From assembly GCA_003166025.1 (NCBI GenBank), contig PMWT01000052.1, positions 1 to 46,652 on the forward strand: a DNA stretch of 46,652 nt, given 5' to 3'. This document shows positions 41,927 to 46,652 of the stretch, in pieces; positions within the stretch are counted from its first letter, which is position 1; every line of letters starts with the position of its first letter. The position numbers were made by a program, and so were the translations under genes. The notes under the pieces were generated by a model, which saw only the letters and a program-made list of their open reading frames with translations, made no database searches and was not told the origin of the DNA. The DNA is from Acidimicrobiaceae bacterium. GTDB taxonomy: Bacteria; Actinomycetota; Acidimicrobiia; Acidimicrobiales; Palsa-688.

Positions 41927-42451
41927 ATGAGCGCCGGTCCTGCCGCGACTGCCGCTGGAGGCTCTCCAGGGGCGCCGGTGCCCGGCGTTGCGGGGCCCCC
42001 CGACCGGCTCCGAGCCCTGGCGCCCATCATCGTCTTTGACGTTGCCGGTCCACTTGCTGTTTATTACGGCGCCCGTTCTGCCGGCATGTCCACCGTCCTG
42101 GCCTTGGTCGTGAGCGGGGCGCTGCCCGCCGTCCGTGTCCTCGCCCCCGTCGTCCAGCACCGGCGCCTGGACGCAATCGGTGCCCTGGTCCTGTCCGGGA
42201 TCGCCCTGGAAACGATGGGGGAGGGCACAGCCAAGGGACGCGCTTTCGCCGGGATGTGGCAGCATGCCGAGTTCCGCCGGGTGTTCCGGGTGATAACGGT
42301 CGTGTGGGGTTTGGTTTTCTTGGCTGAGTCCGCCGTCCAGGCCGAGTGTTTTCCCTGGGACCACGGCCCAAAGACACCCCGACTCGAGGGCTTCGTGTGC
42401 CGCGGCGAGCCCGGCGATATCAAAGTCACGCTCAGCGCCCTTGGCGCCTGA
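41927..42451 (+). CDS. Shortened VC0807-like integral membrane protein
   Basis: 174 residues. ALAPIIVFDVAGPLAVYYGA, STVLALVVSGALPAVRVLAP and RRLDAIGALVLSGIAL look like the first helices of VC0807-type proteins, which as I recall are longer. The next expected helices are missing; the frame jumps to FAGMWQHAEFRRVFRVITVV and WGLVFLAESAVQ, which belong to the last part of the family. After that the sequence (ECFPWDHGPKTPRLEGFVCR) does not look like a membrane protein and may be out of frame. I think it is a degraded gene with an internal deletion, but an intact short variant is possible. Confidence 0.55.
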   Translation: MSAGPAATAAGGSPGAPVPGVAGPPDRLRALAPIIVFDVAGPLAVYYGARSAGMSTVLALVVSGALPAVRVLAPVVQHRRLDAIGALVLSGIALETMGEGTAKGRAFAGMWQHAEFRRVFRVITVVWGLVFLAESAVQAECFPWDHGPKTPRLEGFVCRGEPGDIKVTLSALGA

Positions 42452-42505
42452 ACTAGTCTCGGGACTAGGTCGAGGGGCCCACCCTTGGCGTGCCCGGGAG
42501 GCGTC

Positions 42506-42970
42506 ATGACTTATACCGTGGACTTCGGCACCGTCTCGACCGTCGGTCTGGAGCCGTCGCCTGTCGCGGTCGCGCTCGCTGGTCTTCGGGCAAACGAAGC
42601 CCGTTACTTCAAGAACAAGTATGACCATGTCTTCACGGTGGAGCCTGCGAGTAACGCCAAGACGACCATCGATTGGGTGCACCGCATCCTCAAGGAGGAA
42701 CGCGACATCGTCATCTCGTCTCGTCCTCTTGAGGCTACGGCCTTCGAAGTCGAGAACATCCGAATGGCTTATGTCTTCTACGAGAGCGGCCTGTCGGTCA
42801 ATGTGATGTACACCGTTGACGACCCCAAGAAGCGGGCGGTCGGCTTCAAGCTCTCGGAAGGGATGGAAGTTCCCGCCGAGCTTGCCTCGCGGTTCAAGTT
42901 CGCGAGGCAGAAGTCGAAGCTGGCTGGGACCATTCGCGGTTCCTTCTTCGTGCTCAAGAACGAGTACTGA
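42506..42970 (+). CDS. Conserved-looking hypothetical protein
   Basis: 154 residues. It reads as a compact alpha-beta protein: ARYFKNKYDHVFTVEPASNA, IDWVHRILKEERDIVISSRP, VENIRMAYVFYESGLSVNVM, DDPKKRAVGFKLSEGMEVPA and KFARQKSKLAGTIRGSFFVL. No signal peptide, membrane helix or metal motif is visible. I cannot name a family. ATG at 42506 is preferred over an upstream TTG. Its GC content is lower than that of its neighbours, which might point to a different origin. Confidence 0.6.
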   Translation: MTYTVDFGTVSTVGLEPSPVAVALAGLRANEARYFKNKYDHVFTVEPASNAKTTIDWVHRILKEERDIVISSRPLEATAFEVENIRMAYVFYESGLSVNVMYTVDDPKKRAVGFKLSEGMEVPAELASRFKFARQKSKLAGTIRGSFFVLKNEY

Positions 42971-43092
42971 CCTCGGCCAGCCCCACGGGTCGGTAATAAC
43001 CTCGTGCTCAGCTCATCGTGGAGCTGTAGCTGTCCGTGGCCCCGAAGCGGCTAGTCCATGTGCGTTCTGGCGTGGCCTCACGAGCGGCTGAG

Positions 43093-43404
43093 TCAGCCCG
43101 CCGGTACGGCGAACCCAGCCGATCGGGCGTTGCGTACGGGTGAGACGGGCAGGTCGGTCTTACGGGCGAGCAAGTCGGCGGCCGCCGTACCGGAGGCGAG
43201 GTCAGCGAGCCAGGCGTCGGGGTCGAACTCGACGCCTATCGGGTTGACAGCGAAGGTGCGGCGCATGAAAGCGTTGGCGTCTTCGTTGTTCGTGAAGCAG
43301 TCGACCTGGAGCTCCATCTGGTTGCCGTCGGGGTCGCCGTAGTAAGGAGACACGGTGATGCCGTGGTGGATGCGACAAGCCGGGTCGAGAACGACCCGGG
43401 CCAC
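43093..43404 (-). pseudogene. VOC (glyoxalase/bleomycin-resistance) family, C-terminal remnant
   Basis: The minus strand encodes HHGITVSPYYGDPDGNQMEL followed by FTNNEDANAFMRRTFAVNPI, GVEFDPDAWLADLASG and a tail. This is the second beta-alpha-beta half of a vicinal-oxygen-chelate dioxygenase, including the metal-binding E after QMEL. The first half, with the metal-binding histidine, is missing: an in-frame stop (43411-43413) and an unrelated fragment lie upstream. Such proteins have about 170-200 residues in this subgroup, so this is a broken gene. Confidence 0.7.
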
Positions 43405-43410
43405 CAGTGG

Positions 43411-43557
43411 CTACGTCGCCGGATCGCCGCTTTCGCCGAGGAACGCGACGAGGCGCCCCATGACCCTGTCCGGGCATAACAAGAACAGCTCGTCGTATTG
43501 GAGTTCGTCGCCGGGATGAACTGAGGGGGCGCTTGTGGCCCCCTCGATCGTGTTCAT
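43411..43557 (-). pseudogene. Unidentified protein remnant
   Basis: In the same frame as the VOC remnant, just before its stop: SLGHRAGIIMNTIEGATSAP and GDELQYDELFLLCPDRVMGR ending in LVAFLGESGDPAT. It has protein-like composition but I cannot name a family. Probably the C-terminal piece of a second truncated gene. Confidence 0.35.
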
Positions 43558-43583
43558 GATGATGCCCGCCCGGTGACCAAGGC

Positions 43584-43895
43584 TCAGGTCCAGAACGTCC
43601 CGGGCGCATCGACTGCTTGGAGCACGGAGACCACGGGGGCGGCAGACAGCCCGGCGCCGGAGAGGAACTCGCCCATACGAGGAGCGCCAGAGAAGAAAGT
43701 GTTAAAGCTCTCCTCGTTGGGCCACTCATCGATTACCACCAGCTCCTTGTCACCAACGAGGATCCGGTGGCCGATCTGGCCGAGGGTCTTCGCATGGGCC
43801 GTAATGTCCTCGGGGATGTCAGCGTGGGCCCGTGCCCACTCGACCGCCTTACCGGGGTCATCGCTCGGGAACCGGACGATCACGACGACGCTCAT
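43584..43895 (-). CDS. Dimeric alpha-beta barrel protein (ABM/EthD-like)
   Basis: 103 residues. MSVVVIVRFPSDDPGKAVEW, the middle LGQIGHRILVGDKELVVIDE, EWPNEESFNTFFSGAPRMGE and VVSVLQAVDAPGTFW fit a ferredoxin-like dimeric alpha-beta barrel, as in antibiotic-biosynthesis monooxygenases and EthD. The reaction is unknown; some members bind heme or quinones. Its ATG overlaps the stop of the upstream gene by four bases (ATGA), so the two are coupled and may form a heterodimer. Confidence 0.75.
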   Translation of the reverse strand: MSVVVIVRFPSDDPGKAVEWARAHADIPEDITAHAKTLGQIGHRILVGDKELVVIDEWPNEESFNTFFSGAPRMGEFLSGAGLSAAPVVSVLQAVDAPGTFWT

Positions 43896-44167
43896 GGGAT
43901 GTCCTCGAATATCTCGATGCCGGGGTCCCCGATGACACCGGCGTGCGCCATTGCTGAGCGCAGCTCAGGGTCTGCGGCGAAAGCCTCCGCTTGCTCCACA
44001 GTCGGGAAGTGGTGGGTGATGAATACCAGGTCGTGGTCCTTCGGGGAGCGGAGCACTGACTCACCGGTGCACCCGTGGTGGGCACGGATGGTGTCAGCCT
44101 CGTTGTAGACAATTCTCCAGGACGCGTACTCCGACACCTTTTGACGTGCAATCAATGTTGCTGACAT
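43892..44167 (-). CDS. Small dimeric alpha-beta barrel protein (ABM-like)
   Basis: 91 residues. MSATLIARQKVSEYASWRIV, EADTIRAHHGCTGESVLRSP, DHDLVFITHHFPTVEQAEAF and DPELRSAMAHAGVIGDPGIE agree with an ABM/DUF1330-like fold. The HH pair could bind a ligand. AGGAAAGGGAG is a good ribosome-binding site before the ATG at 44167. It is the first of two overlapping genes; the 10-base inverted repeat upstream (44184-44222) may control both. Confidence 0.75.
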   Translation of the reverse strand: MSATLIARQKVSEYASWRIVYNEADTIRAHHGCTGESVLRSPKDHDLVFITHHFPTVEQAEAFAADPELRSAMAHAGVIGDPGIEIFEDIP

Positions 44168-44183
44168 CAGATCTCCCTTTCCT

Positions 44184-44222
44184 AGGCACTGCCATGGCTG
44201 CTCGGAGAGTAAGGCAGTGCCT
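44184..44222. promoter_or_regulatory. Inverted repeat upstream of the two barrel genes
   Basis: AGGCACTGCC (44184-44193) and GGCAGTGCCT (44213-44222) are exact reverse complements, separated by 19 bases. It lies 17 bases upstream of the ATG, which makes it a candidate operator or a 5' leader hairpin. Confidence 0.6.
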
Positions 44223-44393
44223 CCACCGGGGCCGCTGTCTAGCTCTTAGGGAGACCATAACACCTAGATAGGTCAGGTGCTCTGGGTGGCGGTCGGTGCG
44301 CCTCAGACGCGGTACCTCAGATCCTCAAACAGCGACCGGCCCTGGCCGAGCACGATCGCAGACCATGACGCGCAGCTCGTCGAGGAGACACGT

Positions 44394-44768
44394 TCATGGG
44401 TTCTCCTCACTGGTAGCGGCTTCGTCGTGCAGGAGGTTGCCCAATCGATCGAGCCGGGGTTCCGAGCCTTGACGCCGGTCGGTGATCCACTGCTCGGCCG
44501 CGGTCATCGCCGCCGGCTCTATCCGGCACATGCGCGTCCTGCCGACTTTCCGGGTCTTCACGACACCGCACGCCTCGAGTACCTGAACATGCTGGACCAC
44601 GGCCGCCAGGGACATGGCGAGAGGACGCGCCAGTTCGCTTATGGAAGCAGGGCCCAAGGTGAGGCGTTCCACCATGGATCGCCTGCTGCGATCAGCCAGC
44701 GCGTGGAAGGTCCGATCGAGGTCGATCGTTTGGTCAAGTATGTACTTGAGTTTAGAAGCCGCCCACAT
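44394..44768 (-). CDS. ArsR-family winged-helix transcriptional regulator
   Basis: 124 residues from the ATG at 44768. DQTIDLDRTFHALADRSRRS, MVERLTLGPASISELARPLA, MSLAAVVQHVQVLEACGVVK and TRKVGRTRMCRIEPAAMTAA are the typical ArsR/SmtB sequence of the subgroup that usually precedes an AHSA1/SRPBCC gene; none follows here. No metal-binding CxC motif is seen, so the signal is probably organic or redox. A perfect palindrome ends two bases before the start codon and a matching one lies just inside the gene, suggesting autoregulation. Confidence 0.88.
   Translation of the reverse strand: MWAASKLKYILDQTIDLDRTFHALADRSRRSMVERLTLGPASISELARPLAMSLAAVVQHVQVLEACGVVKTRKVGRTRMCRIEPAAMTAAEQWITDRRQGSEPRLDRLGNLLHDEAATSEENP
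44734..44749. promoter_or_regulatory. Second ArsR operator candidate (inside the gene)
   Basis: TCAAGTATGTACTTGA, a perfect palindrome with core TCAAGT-N4-ACTTGA, the same core and spacing as the site at 44770-44795. Confidence 0.6.
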
Positions 44769-44769
44769 C

Positions 44770-44795
44770 AATAGTCAAGTGGAGACTTGACTATT
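44770..44795. promoter_or_regulatory. ArsR operator candidate overlapping the promoter/start
   Basis: AATAGTCAAGT (44770-44780) and ACTTGACTATT (44785-44795) are exact reverse complements around GGAG. It ends just before the start codon of the ArsR gene and contains TTGACT, which could act as a -35 box. Confidence 0.7.
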
Positions 44796-44855
44796 CCAGG
44801 CAAGGGTTCGGAGCGACGGCCACCTAACGTGGTCGATGGAGGCGAAGGCTCGCCA

Positions 44856-44880
44856 TTTGTAAGTAAAAGATCTAACTAAC
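44856..44880. promoter_or_regulatory. Candidate ROK-repressor operator upstream of xylR
   Basis: TTTGTAA (44856-44862), nine bases, then CTAACTAAC (44872-44880). The same two elements occur in the same order upstream of xylA (46224-46245) with a six-base spacer. Confidence 0.55.
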
Positions 44881-44918
44881 TCGGTGTCGGGTCTCGCCTT
44901 CGTCGACAGCGACGCCGC

Positions 44919-44924
44919 TATAAT
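44919..44924 (+). promoter_or_regulatory. TATAAT -10 box of the ROK gene
   Basis: A perfect TATAAT ends nine bases before the ATG at 44933. Transcription would start at or within two bases of the start codon, so the mRNA is probably leaderless. No good -35 match is seen. Confidence 0.65.
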
Positions 44925-44932
44925 GGGGTGAG

Positions 44933-46162
44933 ATGGTAAGCCAGTTGCCACAACAGCGCGATCGGGCGTTGTTACGGAGGATGAGCCGGAGGATGATCGT
45001 CGATCTCGTCCAGCGCTCCGGTCCGGTCTCTCGCGCCACCATTGCCCGGAGCACCAACATGGCCAAGCCCACGGTGTCGGCCATCGTCGAGGAGCTGGCA
45101 GCCGAAGGGGTCCTTAGAGAGCTCGGCGTCGGCGAAGCGTCTCACAGCGGCGGGCGGCGACCGGTGCTCTACGAGTTCAACCAGGCGTCCCACCATGTGC
45201 TTGGTGTCCACATCGGCGTAGAGACGACTACAGCCGTTCTCGCTGACGCGCGCGGGCACGAGGTGGCACGGGCCGCCGTGGTCACGTCCCGGGAGGCACC
45301 CGCGGACGTGCTCGCGTCTGTCTGCGCCGCGGTGGGCCGCATGACCGAGGAGCGCGGTCTCGCTAAAAATGATGTTACTGCTATTGGGGTCTGCGCGCCG
45401 GCGCTCATCGACCCGGTCGAGGGCTTGTTGGTGTTCGCGCCCAACCTGGAGTGGCGGAACGTGAACATCGTCGAGGGGCTGCGGCAAGTGAACGACGAGG
45501 CCACCATCTACGTGCACAACGTGGCCCAGGCCGTCCTGGCGGCCGAGTACATGGAGGGCATTGGCCAAAAATGGCCGAACGCCGTATTGCTGTACGAGGA
45601 CAATGGGGTCGGGGCCGCCATCATGATCGACGGCTCGATCTTCCATGGTGTCCAAGGCTTCGCCGGCGAGATCGGGCACTGCAAGCTCCCTGGAGGGCAA
45701 GAGCCGTGCAACTGCGGGGCGAAGGGATGCCTGGAGACCCGTGTCTCGGTCACTGCGATGTTGCGGCGGACCGGGCACGAGCCCAACCAAGACGGCACTC
45801 TGCACCAGCAACTCCGGGCGCTGGTTCAGTCGGGCGACCCGCGCGTCAAGCGGGCCCTGCGTGAGGTTGGCAAGGACCTTGGGTTGGCGGCGTCGTGGCT
45901 CGTCAACCTCGTCAACCCGGACGCTGTGGTCATAGGTGGCGGGTTCCTCGACGCGGGCGATGCGTTGCTCGACGGGCTAATCGCGTCAATTCGTGACCAG
46001 GGCCTTCCTGAGTCTGTCGGCGGGCTCACGGTCCAACGTTCGGTCTTGGGCAGCGCGGCTCCTGTCCGGGGCGCTACGCTGCTCGCGCTCCAGGCATCCC
46101 GCCGGAGCCTTCAACGGGTGCTGGGCTCGTTACGCGTCCCCAGCCTGCCTTTGCCCGAGTGA
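44933..46162 (+). CDS. xylR: ROK-family transcriptional repressor (XylR/NagC type)
   Basis: 409 residues. An N-terminal winged helix (about 15-80; RMIVDLVQRSGPVSRATIAR, STNMAKPTVSAIVEELAAEG) precedes the sugar-kinase-like ROK domain: VLGVHIGVETTTAVLADARG, IGVCAPALIDPVEGLLVFAP, GFAGEIGHCKLPGGQ and the zinc motif CNCGAKGCLET. The catalytic aspartate region of ROK kinases is replaced (YEDNGVGAAIMIDG), as in repressors. Release by xylose is likely because xylA follows. The site TTTGTAA-N-CTAACTAAC is found before both genes. Confidence 0.9.
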   Translation: MVSQLPQQRDRALLRRMSRRMIVDLVQRSGPVSRATIARSTNMAKPTVSAIVEELAAEGVLRELGVGEASHSGGRRPVLYEFNQASHHVLGVHIGVETTTAVLADARGHEVARAAVVTSREAPADVLASVCAAVGRMTEERGLAKNDVTAIGVCAPALIDPVEGLLVFAPNLEWRNVNIVEGLRQVNDEATIYVHNVAQAVLAAEYMEGIGQKWPNAVLLYEDNGVGAAIMIDGSIFHGVQGFAGEIGHCKLPGGQEPCNCGAKGCLETRVSVTAMLRRTGHEPNQDGTLHQQLRALVQSGDPRVKRALREVGKDLGLAASWLVNLVNPDAVVIGGGFLDAGDALLDGLIASIRDQGLPESVGGLTVQRSVLGSAAPVRGATLLALQASRRSLQRVLGSLRVPSLPLPE

Positions 46163-46223
46163 TCCCGGGCCCTAGGAGTTATTGGGCCAGGCCCCTTGCG
46201 ACGAGGTGGCGCCTTGCGATATG

Positions 46224-46245
46224 TTTGTAACACATACTAACTAAC
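46224..46245. promoter_or_regulatory. Candidate ROK-repressor operator upstream of xylA
   Basis: TTTGTAA (46224-46230), six bases, CTAACTAAC (46237-46245), 40 bases before the xylA start. It repeats the elements found before the ROK gene at 44856-44880. Confidence 0.55.
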
Positions 46246-46284
46246 GTTCCGAGTTATAGCGGGCTACCAGACAGGGAGGGACCG

Positions 46285-46652
46285 GTGGACGATCGCTTTG
46301 TACCTAAACAGGAAGACCGCTTCAGCTTCGGGTTGTGGACGGTTGGATGGCAGGGCCGGGACCCTTTCGGCGAGGCCACCCGGGCGCCCCTCGACCCGGT
46401 GGTGTCGGTGCACCGGCTGGCCGACATCGGCGCCTGGGGCGTGACCTTCCACGACGACGACTTGATCCCCTTCGGGTCGGACGACGGCGCCCGGGAAGCG
46501 GCTATCAAGCGCTTCCGGGCGGCTCTGGACGAGACCGGCATGGTCGTCGAGATGATGACGACCAACCTTTTTTCCCAACCCGTGTTCAAGGAGGGCGCTT
46601 TCACCGCCAACGACCGCAGCGTGCGGCGCAGCCTGGCGGGCCGACCCGGAGG
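46285..46652 (+). CDS. xylA: Xylose isomerase, 5' part (cut by window end)
   Basis: Isomerises D-xylose to D-xylulose. GTG start at 46285 with AGGGAGGG upstream. [40 protein letters not shown] (with the catalytic histidine of the H-D pair) and [20 protein letters not shown] match the actinobacterial class I enzyme closely. After NDRSVRR the family normally continues YALRK, whereas here it reads SLAGRPG; this could be a frameshift or a sequence error at the contig edge. About 122 of an expected 385-390 residues are in the window. Confidence 0.92.
   Translation, partial: MDDRFVPKQEDRFSFGLWTVGWQGRDPFGEATRAPLDPVVSVHRLADIGAWGVTFHDDDLIPFGSDDGAREAAIKRFRAALDETGMVVEMMTTNLFSQPVFKEGAFTANDRSVRRSLAGRPG

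Noticed and set aside
46163-46200. Terminator after the ROK gene (GGGCCC...GGGCC)
   Set aside because: The stem is short, has an 11-base loop and no T-run; not convincing.

Overview
The window is very GC-rich with strong G/C bias at third codon positions. It carries a core-gene order typical of Actinobacteriota (glmU-prs-rplY-pth-mfd, then mazG, ftsB, a DUF501 gene and a ppx/gppA phosphatase), plus a nickel superoxide dismutase with its SodX-type protease, a SARP/BTAD regulator, a DUF2332 gene and an actinobacterial-type xylose isomerase. An uncultured soil or freshwater actinobacterium, perhaps from the Acidimicrobiia side of the phylum, fits best; the class is inference.

Layout. 1-745: a frameshifted tyrosine-integrase pseudogene abutting tRNA-Gln(TTG), the scar of an integrated element. 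951-13248: housekeeping block on the + strand, with many overlapping genes (cell-wall nucleotide sugar, PRPP, ribosome, transcription-coupled repair, NTP clean-up, divisome). The glmU gene lacks the acetyltransferase half. 13270-14189: divergent sodX/sodN. 14221-16182: mobile-element graveyard (ssb, mobC and relaxase pieces, a conserved small ORF, a Tn3 transposase N-terminus) with a strong palindrome and direct repeats. 16729-25865: three exported proteins of unknown function, two of them over 1,100 residues; one ends in a domain with weak edema-factor/ExoY-like nucleotidyl-cyclase signatures, another carries a von Willebrand type D domain. 26360-29374: a 1,004-residue SARP/NB-ARC/TPR regulator facing this cluster.

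29562-35302: minus-strand genes for an ArsB-like transporter overlapping a UspA protein, a secreted GH51-like glycosidase overlapping a J-domain fusion protein, and a DUF2332 protein. 35446-37948: a shortened alpha/beta hydrolase, a DUF1801 protein, and a tightly overlapping cysteine-dioxygenase/rhodanese/unknown operon. 38090-41824: a cobalamin riboswitch followed by a B12 ABC importer (btuF-btuC-btuD) and the corrinoid adenosyltransferase cobO, a coherent uptake-and-activation unit. 41927-44768: small or decaying genes, two stacked dimeric alpha-beta barrel proteins and an ArsR regulator with two matching operator palindromes. 44933-46652: a ROK repressor (probably leaderless) and the start of xylA, which share an upstream motif and form a xylose-control module cut by the window end.

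The best candidates for something undescribed are the exported-protein cluster with its large regulator (16.7-29.4 kb), the J-domain fusion encoded with the glycosidase, and the ArsR and ROK operator pairs. All family assignments come from reading the sequence and remembered family motifs; no database search was run.
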